Shown piece after piece: positions 36,801 to 48,800 of a stretch of 64,000 bases of DNA. Positions within the stretch are counted from its first letter, which is position 1; every line of letters starts with the position of its first letter. The notes below the pieces were generated by a model that was not told the DNA's origin, made no database searches, and saw only the letters and a list, made by a program, of their open reading frames with translations. The position numbers and the translations under genes are program-made. This stretch comes from Plazaster borealis (Eukaryota > Echinodermata > Asteroidea > Forcipulatida > Labidiasteridae): contig CM037461.1 of the NCBI GenBank assembly GCA_021014325.1, positions 13,483,501-13,547,500 of the forward strand, in the 5' to 3' direction.

Positions 36801-39800
36801 TCACTGGCCTGGTATTTTATTTTAGCTATTTTGCTTCTTTGTTTCTTTATGTATCGATTTGTATATTTATACTTTTATGCCAGTGTAAAGTCTAATAAAA
36901 CTAAACTAAACTTGTCTGTGCAGAATGGGGGGGAAATGCTCTACATATATTTTGCAGTAAGAATAAAATCAGTTGAAAATTCAGTTCTTTTGTTTGGGGG
37001 TAAAACCTTAAATGTGACTGAAATTACCTTAAAACGCCAATCATCTACACTTGTATATGGAGCAAGAGCTGGTTTGAGTTTGTGTGCTGACTTGTGGGGA
37101 TTTCCAACGTTCAAACAGTCAAAAAACTGGTCGAACTTTGAGACGAACAGCTGAGTTGAAGCAGTATCATGACGGCCAAATGCCTTAAAAGCATTAGCAA
37201 CAGTACTGCTCAGAACCTGAAAATATGGGATATAAAAATTGTTATAACGTCTGCCAAAATTCATAACTAAAAGGTAGGTTCCTTTGCCTTCATCGGTCAT
37301 GGCTCTGCTCTACATTTTACAATGTAAATGCTTAGAAGACAGTTGGTGTTTGTTATTCATTAACATTTATAAAACAACAATGTACCTGTGTTAGACTCGC
37401 ATCCTCAAAGTTGGGGTAAGATGCAGATGTTCATACGTGATCTGGCCTGGAGAAGATCTGTTCTTCCCGATGTCCCAGTCATACAACATCAGCAAATGTG
37501 TCCACTTAATATCTTGCTTCTGAAACTAAAATGAGAAAAAATTATGATTCACATGTGAACTTTACATTGACGTAGCACACAGTGTTTCTTGTATTAATTA
37601 ATTATCAATTGTCGGTCAAGAATGCATTTTGTTACATTTTCTATTAACAGTTAGAGTTTTCTGCAATTTAAGATAGTGTAAAATTTTAGCAGTTGTAACA
37701 GATTTCAACACTAAACAGTTGTATCAACAAACTTACATGCAAGTTTCTGGTCATGTTGTGAAAGCCTGAATTCTCCCAGTTATTTCTGGTTGTCTTCATG
37801 AGATGAGGGGCATCACAGAAGAAGAAAATGTCTCGCTCTGCTGCAGGATGGCTCACTGAATGTGTGAAGGAGTTCCGGGGTCCATGAATCCTGTAGAATT
37901 TCCTGTTGGCCGATGCCCCATCTGATGCCAGTGACCCACTGCCTCCAGAAGATTAATAGCCTCCCAAATGCAGGGGTACAGCTGATGGCTGGAAACACCA
38001 AGGCTAGGGTAGTACCCAATTGGTGACCGCAAGGAAGTAAATATAAATCATCAGAACCAACACATGACTGGCAATTGGAACCTCCTCCTTTGCATTTTAC
38101 CTCAAACTGGAGGATTTCATTGGCAATTGAGCCCACATCAACAAAACCAATAACAGCGCCGGAACGAACTGAATAAACCAACCCCTTTTATTTTCATCTC
38201 ATCGAACATGATTGTGATATTACGCTCATGTTCAGGAAGTGAATAGAGATTGATGTCCTCTACAACCCTCAAAACCAGATCTGAATTAAACCCTGCAGTT
38301 GGCTCACCAAAATGTGTGTAAGGGTGAAGAGTGTTGGGATGAGGCAGCTTCAGAAAGCCGATGACTTGCTCTGCAGAGCAACGCAGAATCTTATGATGGC
38401 TGGGTGCCACCTCATCCCTTTGCCCTTCTGGAAAGACTTCTTCTGCTGTTCCCAAAGCAATGCTGCATAGGAGTGCTCAGGGACAGCAGACTTGAAGGCA
38501 GATTCCTCCTCCTCCATTGCTCGATGAACAAGACTGCTACTATCGACAGGCAAAGTGATGCTGTCACCTTCAATCATCTTTTCCTGGAGGGCCCCACTCC
38601 TTCTCTTCAGAGATCGGTAATCAGCTTTCACCAACTACATCTTTTTTTGCAGGTTGCTGTTTGATAGGGCATCATTTCGAACTGTTGATGATGACATTAC
38701 TAAGCCTTGAAGACATGACGCTCAGATCTACCTCAGAAGTTGACATAGATCACATTTCATCTTGGGCTTGGAGAGCAGCAAAGAGCACTTTCTATGTCTG
38801 ATGGTCCGATACGGATGGATCTGAAATGTATCCCTGCCAGTAATGGTAACTGGGATTTGACCAGCGGAACCTTCCTTTGACTTTACTCCATGCAAACTTC
38901 ATTCTCACAGATTATTCTGACCACACCTTCGACATCTGCATACCCTAATGATGCTGGGACATCCACAAACAAAGAACAACCTGACCCTGTTACACCAAAT
39001 CCACACACATCAACCCTCCAAGAAACATCATTGAAGATATTCAACTCCACTTCAGGGTAGCCACTCTCCCCGAACTTCATGACTTTCAACCTGTCGGGAC
39101 CACGCCATGTCATGCACCCATGTTGACTGGCCAATTCGATGACCCTGTTGCAAATTGATGAGAGATTATCAAGTGAAGGATGGAGAACAGTACAGCCTTG
39201 TGAACACTCATGTTCAAAAGGTAGTAACATTAATGTTGCAAGTAGTTTGCTTCCAAGTTTTACAGCTTTACACCACAGGTCTAGCTTCTTGAAGCAACTA
39301 TGGCAGACAAACGGGGATGGGTTCCAAGGACATCCTGACTGACATCCAAATCCAAGGCCTTGAATATAACATCTCTATATTTTTCTTTAGTGTGGGGTTT
39401 TCTCCTATGCAGACCAGCGGCTCCTAGTTTTCCACACAGCCTGCAAACATCCCGTAGACATTCGGCCATGGCTCAGACCATCACGAATTCTTCCTTGCAG
39501 ACCATAGAGTCCTTTCTCTATGTTAAAAAAAGCTGAATATTGGAAAAAGCAAAATTGGAAACTATAAATACAAATGAGATGAGATAAAAATAGATGATAA
39601 ACAATTTGGAAAAATTCTGAAAAAAGGATAAAAGTAGCAATATTTACTTGAAAAGGAGCCCTACCACTACCAGAAAATTGAAGATAATAATATTAATTAA
39701 TTAAATTATTAATTAAAAATTAATAATTAATGAGATTTATAAAAACCTCAAAAATCTAACACAAAAAGCCCATTTCAAAATCTAGGTAGCCTGCATGAAC

Positions 39801-42800
39801 ATGCATGACAAACTGTGTGTTTAAAAAGCCTTCAAAGGCGTTTTCATACAGTATAATTTATGAAGATTCTGAAGATTTGTTAAAATCTTGTCATGTTCAT
39901 GTCAACATACGCATAAAACGGCCGTATAGTTTTTCCAACCATTACAACGTGCGCAAAAACCCACGTTGAACATACGACTGTTTCATGAACAAGTTATGCA
40001 TTTCTTCGGTTAAAAGGTTTACTGTCGTTTCTCTGGATTGGTTTCTTGATTTTAATTTAACAAAACGATCTTGATCTGTCCTTGTCATTTATAAAAATTG
40101 GAATCGAATTCAAACAATCATTGGGAGAACAAGTTTACATGAAATACACATTTGTCTTTCTTGAAAAACGAAAAATATTCAAAAAGATTGAAGTTGTTCG
40201 CAACCTTTTTTCAGTTTGTGTCTACTTGTGTCTACGATTCAAACATACATCCCCACGCAGATAAAACGTTTTTGAACACCCTCAACTAAGTTTCATCCCT
40301 AGGAAACCTCCGGAATGATTTTTCATAATTTGATATCAAAAGTTCATATTTCAGCATTCCCCACCTTCATCAAAATCTAAAAAGTTTCATAACTCACCTA
40401 AAAAAACTCCGATTTTGATGATTCAAAAACGAGTTGAAACCGAGCGATCGTAAGTCTGCACGAAAACAGGATGCGCATAGACTAGGGGCATCCTGGTAGT
40501 ACTGCGCATGCTGAAGTTGTTTGTTGCGGTGTGACTCTCCAATAATTGTGAATGAAAACGATGTGATACCAGCGACAGCAGCGGTGTAACACACATAGGA
40601 CACAAAGGGCTGAATGCGGTCGCTGATGTTTACTCGCGCAGCGGGTGGGCTCCATAGGTTTCCACAGGACTCGGGTCGTGCGCTAATTGGATAATTGGTG
40701 CCAGATAAGATAAGGGCTCTAGTTGTAACTCCTTCTCTGTCCTTACTCTATGATCTGTGGACCGCGTGTTGGGCCAAGCCTCGATAGTGCGTCTGCAAGT
40801 ACCATTTCGCGTCCAGGGCGGTAGACGATGTTGTAGTCGTATGGTTGCAGGCGTAACATCATTTGCTGCAATCGTGGCGGAGTGTTGGCCATGCTTTTGT
40901 GTTGTATGTCCTCTAACGGTTTGTGGTCCGACTCGACAGTGAACTTTGATCCATATATGTAAGTATGGAACCGAGTGCAACCAAACACTACAGCCAGCAA
41001 TTCACGCTCGATGTTCGCGTAGCGTTTCTCGGCGTCGGTGAGAGCCTTGCTCGCGAATGCGACAGGTTTGTTGTCCTGTAGAAGAGCTGCGCCGAGACCT
41101 TTTAACGAGGCATCAACTTGAATGACCGTTGGTTTCCGAGTGTTGAAGTACGTTAGTGTACATTCGGTGCTGATCATGGATTTCACTTTGTCGAACGCTT
41201 TCTGGTGCGACGCTGACCATTGCCAATCGCTATCTTTGCGAACAAGTGCGCGTATGGTATCAGTATGATCTGCGAGGTTTGGTATAAATGGTGCCATGTA
41301 TTGAACCAAACCGAGGAATTGTTGCAGCTCGTTGACGTTGGTTGGTGATGGTAGCAAGTGAATGTCACTTACTTTTGCGGGGTCAGGGTGTACACCCTGA
41401 GCGTCGTAGTAGCACCCAAAAAATTTGATGCTGGGAATGTTAATATCACACTTGTCCAAGTTGAAGATCAGACCGTATTTGCGAGCTACGTGCATGAGGT
41501 TATGAAGGTTTTTGTTGTGTTCCTCCATATCATGCCCAAACACTGCAACGTCGTCGGCTATGCCGATGGTACCGGGGCACTGCTCCAATATCATATCCAT
41601 TTTCTCTTGGAAAATATCTTGCGAAACCTTGAGTCCAAATGGTAGTCTTTTGAAGCAATATCGTCCGAAAGGCGAATTGAATGTGGTCAGGTAGCTGGAC
41701 TCTGAATCCAACTCTATGGACCAGTATCCGTGACATGCGTCAAGTTTGCTAAACACCCGTGCACCACTAAACTTGTGAGTAATCTCCTCAAGCGTTGGCG
41801 TTTTGTGATAAGTGCGTTTGGAGGCTCGATTCAGGTCTTTCGGATCGAGGCAGATCCGAAGTTGGCCGTTGGCTTTCCTGCTGAATGCAAGTGACGACAC
41901 CCAGTCTGTGGGCTCTATGACCTTGGTTGTTACATTTAACGCTGTCATTCTGTCAAGTTCGGCCTTCATTTCATCCTTGAGCTGGATGGGGTATTTGCGA
42001 GGCGGTTGTACGGAAGGTTGCGCGTCCTCATGCAGCGTAATGTGAAATTGACCAGGAAACTTGCCAATCCCGGTGAATCGATCCAGATATTGGGCTTTGA
42101 GGTCCTCCTTGTTGCGTATGGGCCCCAAGTTGGCGACGTTGGGCGTTGGCGTTGGCGGAGGCGTTGCGGGTGTGCGTATGGCACAATTCAGCGTGACGAG
42201 TTTCAGTGCGCGTGAACTTGGTAGTCCAATAATTGCAGGTCCTGTCGCGTCAGCAATGAAGAACTCTGCATCTATCCACTCACCACTGTTGAATTTGCAT
42301 GGAATTGTTATACTGCCATGCTGCGGTATTTGTGTGCCATTGTAAGCTGTGAGGATTCCCTTTAGCGGGGTTGTAGAGCCAGGTTTGGGAAATCCTTCTG
42401 CGTCCAACAATGTGGTGAACATGCGGCGAAATAAGCGGAGAGGGATGATATTTCCCTGTGCACCAGTGTCAACTTTTGCTGTGAGCGTGTGATTGCCTGG
42501 CCGTTGTTTGAGCTTGATGTTGAGCGTCGTGAACACTTGATCGCGATTGTCAATGCGCTTGTCATTGGTATTGTTTATACCGTCGATCTGTTGCGAGATT
42601 GTGACTGTTTCAAAGCTCATGTTCTCAAAGTCATTGGATATATCATCCGTGTCCTGTTGCTGAACGTAGTGAACCTCACTTTGACGTTTATTCGGTTTCG
42701 GAGTGCTGTTTCTCCTGTATGATCCGCAAGGTCGACTGTGCGATCTGGGTCGTGGTTTGCGTCGCTGTTGTGGGCTTTGTCCTTTGCCAGCAGAACTGAG

Positions 42801-45800
42801 GCATACCTGTTGCCAATGTCCAGTTTTACCACATTTTCTGCATGTAGTGCCGTATGCTGGGCACCTATCTCTCGGCTTGTATGGATGACTGCCCCCGCAG
42901 TTTTTACACTGACCGCGAAGTTTTACCATATCCACCTTAGCATCATGTCCGATGTTGCCGAGTTGAGCCATGTGGTTAACACTAGCTTCATGGGTACGGC
43001 ATATGTCGAGAGCATCCTGCAAAGACAACTTGTCATCCTTGCCTAGCAATTTTTTCTGCGTCTGCGTGTACTTGATACCTGAAATCAGTACCTCAATGAT
43101 GCGTTCCTCGAGTGCGAAATTTTCCTTGAACTGGCATTTCATGGCCTTTGCCTTGCAACGTGTATAGAAATCATCAATAGACTCTGAATCACTCTGTTTG
43201 TACCGCTGGAATTCAAGCCTGTGTATTCTAAAGTTCTCATGAGGCTGTACATGCTTCGAAAACTTATCCCATATGTTTGTAGGATCTTGTAGCTGCTCAT
43301 CTGTGAGGCCCCAGGTGATAACAATCCTGAGCCCCTCGCGACCTGCCCACAAAATTATGTAGTTGTGCTGTTTATCAGGTGTAATGTTCTTGACCTGAAA
43401 CCACATATTTGATGTCTGCTTAAACTCTTTATAAGCCTGAGGGCGATCTGAATGGCTCCAGTCCATCCTTGGATGAGGTATTGTATCAGCCATGCCGTTA
43501 AAAATACAGTGATAATGTTCATATCAAAAATATGCGAAGATCGGTCGGCGTGTAGTTGTATTTGCACTGTTCGATGCTGTCTACACGGTACGTGATACAC
43601 GTACGTTGCGTTGCTTTACATGTACTGTACTCACGTGTCAATATTATGGCGGAGTGTGTCCGGCCAGCAGTGCCATTCGTTGGATTTGTTATATCCAATC
43701 GGATCAAATTCTGAACACAGTTATTGCTAAAACTTGATGAGACACTTGCCTGATCCCACCGCTGCCACCATGTAATAATACTATATCGGTAGACTTGTAT
43801 TATGGAGTAGAAGGTAATGATTTATTACTGACATCATGACATGACTGAAGCTTACAAGATTACTGTTAATACTGGAGTACATGGAATGACCTCGTGACGT
43901 ATTGGGGTCACGTTGTATTAATGCGCTGTGCATATAAAGTAGTACCTTCACATCAACTAGAACAACATTTTTGAAAAACGATAAAGCAAGTGGAACATAG
44001 CACTTTATCTTCCAGCGCACACTAATCAGCACACACACAATTATTGCAATAAACTGTATTAACAGCTCTCCAGTGCTCCTTCACCAAAGGATACAATGCC
44101 TTAAAAATCAGACCTCATTTTTTTTAGTTGCAGCTCTTACATCTTTTAATTTGTAAGCCATTGTTTGGCGAATTTGGGAACCCTCTGCGGAAGGGAATTT
44201 CTTCAGCACATAATCTGAAAAAATAAAATTAAAATAATAATACAAGTTTAAGTTTAGTGAGTTGAAGAATAACCTTTATTGGATTTTTTAGAAGTACAAT
44301 ACCAATCCCACAAGGTAAGAGTAAGGGGAGTAAAGTAAGGTGAAAATGGGGCTAAGCTCATGCGCTAATCACTGGTCATTTTGTATACTGCTCAGGCTTT
44401 TCCCATTTGTGTTGAGATTCAGTATTTATTTATAACTGTTTTTATTTTGTCTTTTTAAACTTTCCTTTAGTGATGATACTTGTCGTTTTTTTCTTGATTT
44501 TTTCATACTCTTTGTTCCCTGATATCATATTATTCCTGTATGGCTAGAATGAAACACTACTTGAGCTTTGGTGTTACTGCTGGAGGCTAACTCCCGGCTT
44601 CCATGTTGATTTTGAGTAGAAGTTGGCCAGCTGTCCCCTTTTTGTTTACATCTCAAACCCACATGAGTACAACACAGTTTTCAAGTCCTGTCAAGATTTT
44701 GAAATGTGTACAAAAGTACCTTTCATTTGCCCTTTGAATAGGCACAATAGTGTCACAGATTATTTACTTACCAACAAGAGCCTCCATCTTTTTGATTGGT
44801 AGAGCTGGCTTTTCTTCTGCTTGGCCAATACCTTTTTTCCCTGTCACACTGCAAGAGGCCATCTCGATTTGTGAAAACAGCGTACTCATCAAGTCTCTTG
44901 TGAGACGTCTGTAATCAATGTGTTTGCAGCGCTGTAATTGCATCTGGGATATGTACTCCAAAACAGCTGGTGATTCCTTAAAATGTGAAAAACCAGTAAT
45001 ATTTATATGCATGAATGTTTAACACCAATGGCACAAAACATAAACAAGAAATTGTAATGCATTCTGTCCAAGTGTTGTGCTTCTGGACTGGCCATACAAC
45101 TTTGTGTATACTATCCTTGTGTGTGGAAAAAAAGGTGTAATCAAGTATAGTCCATGCAGTATTTTTTATCAACCAAGCTTAAGTGTAAAAAAAACCTTAG
45201 TGTCCAATGTATTTTTCTTTAAACCGCACACCAAGGTCCTTGTCATGTGATTGGTGGAACACGCATCACGTGTCAAACTTGATTTTACATAGTTTATAGT
45301 ATAGTTTAGTTTATTGTTTTTTTACACTCGTGGCCAATGGCCAAATTACAGTAAAAATTACAATTTATACAAAAATAGTTTACATACAAAAAGGTATACA
45401 TAGAAAGATAAAAAATAAATAAAAAAGTTTTCCTAAAAAACTTTGCATGACGACCTGAAGTACAGTTGAGAGTTTATAATTTGACAGTAATAATGAACTC
45501 TTGAGGCTCAATTATCAGCGTCCGAGTGTGGAGCAACAACATTTTCTTTAGGTCAGTCACAATCCCTCGGGGTACATGGACGTGCACTTTAGAGTATAAT
45601 ATCACATTCCTTGTTGCTATGGGTAAGTAAAACATTATCAAGGAACTTATTACTCAATGCATTTTAGTGGTTGTTTAATACATTTTATATAGTTACATAC
45701 AGTGAGGATGGTTCCTTGGTTAGGTAAGGCAATGTTCCTTGGTTGAGGAGGCACATCTACAGCAGTTGGTTTGCTTGCTGGTTTGATTGCAGCACGCACA

Positions 45801-48800
45801 TCTGAAAAAATTGGGGGTGGAATTTTCGTTATTATTTCAATCCAGAGTGCTGTGAAGCATTCCACACAGGCAAATTAATAATCATACACGAAGAATGAAA
45901 ACTAGAAATCGTTGTTTATTAACATTTCATTTCGATCCACACGTCATTTTGATCATAAATTTGGCAAGCATGTTCTTGATTTTGAAACAGGTCTGTATGA
46001 TGTATATAAAATTGCATTGTACATGGAAGTTCTATTTCAAAGGTGTTTCACCTTTGTGGAGCACTTGCAGCTCCTGTCGAAGTTTTCGAATTTCACCTGT
46101 CAAGACTAAACAGTGTGAGCATATTTCCGTCTTCTTGTCTGATGACACAGATGCTGATGACACAGATGACTACAATTTTAAAAGTAAAATATAGGATTAG
46201 TAAAAGTTGATAGTGCAGCAGTCTTACTATGTGTGTTACAATAAATAGAAAAAACATTTCTTCGAAAATTCAGGCTCAATCGGTTGTTTGAATGAGAACA
46301 TAGTGAAAATAGGCACATCTTTTAGAGTAATAACACATTGTTTTTAATTTAAATTTTACAATTGAAATCAAGATTGAGGTTTTCTAAATCTTTTCTGAGC
46401 TCTTGACTTTGACAGCATTTCAGACAGAAATATTAGTATAGGAGTTTGGTACTGGTATAAACTTTATAATCAGTGAGCTTTCAGACTATTATAGACTATT
46501 ATACTAATTTAGTACAAAGAAACACTTTTTTGAATGATTACCAATCTGATATTTTACCTTGATTTTCTCAATGATTTCTTCACCCCTCTTCAATTGCTGA
46601 TTTTTTTTAACCTGAAAATAAAAGTAATATTGCGTCAACGGACTCTGACTCAACCATCTGGACTTAGTCTCAAATTTTATGACTTAGACATGACTGGAAA
46701 AATGCCAACTTATGATTGCCTATTTATATTGATTTAAGCCACTTTTTGCTGAAGAAGAGGAATATAAGGAAAGGAAAAAAGACAACCAACAAACTTGGCC
46801 TCGAATTTGACCTAGCCTACACTGCATGCACATCATACATGTACATATGCATTGCTTGGGACTCAGACTTAACAACAGTACAGTAGTAAAAAGGGTTGAG
46901 CTCAGTATTGAGCCGGCCAACCAATTGCAAACTACAGATTGTTGTTCTAATCTAAAGTAACTTTTCAATTTACTAAAAAAGGCCCATCAATATCAAATTG
47001 AACCTACCAATTTTTTCTTCTTGGCTATCTGTTGACTAGTTTCCTCATCATCACTTGACGACTGTTGATCGTCAAAGAATGTTTTTCGTTTGGAGACCCT
47101 GCTGCCCCTCCCAAAATCAGCATCCAATTGCATATCCTCTTGAAGAAAAGATGATTCTTTAACTTTCAGTGCACTTTGTTTTTCTAGAGAAGAAAAAAAA
47201 AATCCAGACTATAAATGACAAATGAAATGTTCCTTAATCATGTTCAATCATAATCATAGTCCACCTATCCTATTCCTACTACCTAGGCTTATTCATTCAT
47301 GTCATTATTTATTTACAATTACAGAATTAGGGCCTAACATATTATTATTAATGTAACGTAACTAACAAACATTAACAACAATGGTTGAGTCTAAGTTATT
47401 AATAAAGAGAAAGCGTTGTTAAAACAAATTGTTAAAACCGTCAGTGTCCTGCATGATTCAGATCAGAGGCCTATAGTATTTATATTATTACAATATTAGG
47501 GCCTAAGTCATGTTAGTTAGGCCTATATACTTTTTAATTTAATTTATGTTGAATGACGTTAACCGTGCTATTCAGTATTCACCTAAGTGACCTATTGTTA
47601 ACGTTGTCATTAGCCTACAGGAAATTGAATAACTTAAAAACAAGATGATCTTTGATAACGTTAGGTCTTCTAAAATGCTAAATGCAGTAAACCACTAAAA
47701 AAGATTGTACCCAGTTAACAATACAATGGGGCTACTATTTAATAAATAATAATAATAATAAGCAACATTTATACAGCGCTTATACGAAGTGTAACCATGC
47801 TATTACGTTAGCCAGTTTTGGGGGCTAGTAATATTATTAAATTCCTAATTAAATTCTTCGTCCGACTTACCGTGTGTTGCAATAACACGGCCAACGTGCT
47901 TTGGCCATCCTCCTGCAGGAGCTTTTTGTCCAATGACAGCAGCATATATTTTGCCCGTTTTATCAGGGTCTTGAAGCATGGTTTTGTCAGGGATTGCCGT
48001 TGTTGGAACAATACTAGTGTTGTACCATTAACCCATAATACCAGGGCATATTTTTCAACTGACTTACTCATTGTAATCTTTCCCCTGTGAAACGCAGACA
48101 TGACTGACACTCCCTGACAGACAAAACTTTGTTGAGAGCATATGATTGATCAGCAGCGAACGAACAAACAACGAAAACTTTTTCCAGGGGTCGAGGCGCT
48201 GATCTCTATTGTACAGTATAATAGAGATCAGTGGGTCGAGGAAATGCGCTCGATCTCACAGAGAGTAGTCGGAGATCTTTTGGTCTGGGAACCAGACTAA
48301 CCGTCTGCATGTCTCTCGCGCGCTCGACGATCGCACCAGCTATTTTTAATTGTAGTGGTAAAAGTAGCATGACAGATTAATTCAAAGAAAATGGACCGAA
48401 TTAATCTACACAAGCCCAGAGGCTGTTACAAGCGCTACTTGTGGAACAATCCAGTTCCATTGCGAACAAAATGTCGATGGAAAAGTGACAGAGATTTGAG
48501 GAATGAAAACCCGGAGGAGGATGAAGTTAGAGAGGTAGGCCATTTCTACTACGTAAAGTCAGTACTACATTACCATGGTTACGTACATACATGACATACA
48601 TGACATACATGTACTATTTTTAGTTTAGTGTTTGACAATGAAATGTTTTTGGTCATGACCATGGCATGGTCAGACATAGGCCTGTATTATGTAGTTCAAT
48701 AGGTAGTAATCATAATCATTATGATCATCATCATAGAATAGATAGAGCACTTTTAGTAGTGTAGTAGTACAGGCCTACACAAGAACATTGCACTCAGAGT

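Larger units (their letters stand above)
35680..39469 (-). pseudogene. P-type transposase with a CxxC zinc motif instead of THAP
   Basis: Read on the minus strand. Start MAECLRDVCRLCGKLGAAG (39469), then a second CHSCFKK cysteine pair after HPR: a C2...C2 zinc-binding N-terminus. P-superfamily signatures follow: RWHPAIIRFCVALQSKSSA (about 38400), FDEMKIK (about 38200; first catalytic Asp), LVYSVRSGAVIGFVDVG, FCDAPHLMKTTRNNW (about 37780), QDIKWTHLLMLYD and C-terminal NQDPLEMYFSKQRSAGG plus DNPTAEQF (about 35800). Introns with GT-AG ends separate the C-terminal exons. Frame shifts lie near 39316, 38885, 38185, 37960 and 37905. The DGASAN-type aspartate region is damaged. The protein would cut and paste the element. 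This copy appears inactive unless the shifts are assembly errors. Confidence 0.85.
32597..40752 (-). mobile_element. P-superfamily DNA transposon with two convergent genes
   Basis: The 8,156-bp element is bounded by 32-bp perfect terminal inverted repeats starting CATAGAGTAAGGACAGAG (32597-32628 and 40721-40752) and a 7-bp target duplication. It encodes a P-type transposase on the minus strand from the right end and a PHD-finger protein on the plus strand from the left end. The two converge near 35.3-35.7 kb. CA-initial inverted repeats of about 31 bp and a duplication of 7-8 bp agree with known P elements. Confidence 0.9.
30676..43952 (-). mobile_element. Ty3/Gypsy LTR retrotransposon, interrupted by a P-type transposon
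   Basis: Two 182-bp LTRs with TG...CA ends, a 5-bp target duplication, a primer-binding site complementary to tRNA-Leu, a polypurine tract and a gag-pol reading frame on the minus strand define a structurally complete element. An 8.16-kb P-type element (32597-40752) splits pol between the RNase H region and integrase. Removing the insert and one copy of its 7-bp duplication puts the two pol parts in one frame. Without it the element would be about 5.1 kb. The LTRs differ at only two adjacent-region positions, so insertion was recent. Confidence 0.95.

Noticed and set aside
32597..40752. A ProtoRAG/Transib-type RAG locus, suggested by the zinc motif and PHD finger
   Set aside because: Inverted repeats start CATAGAG, not CACAGTG, the target duplication is 7 bp, not 5 bp, no kelch repeats are seen, and the catalytic region carries P-superfamily motifs.
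40743..40759. Last residues of the Gypsy frame before its stop
   Set aside because: They are encoded by the P inverted repeat and the duplicated target site, not by the original pol.
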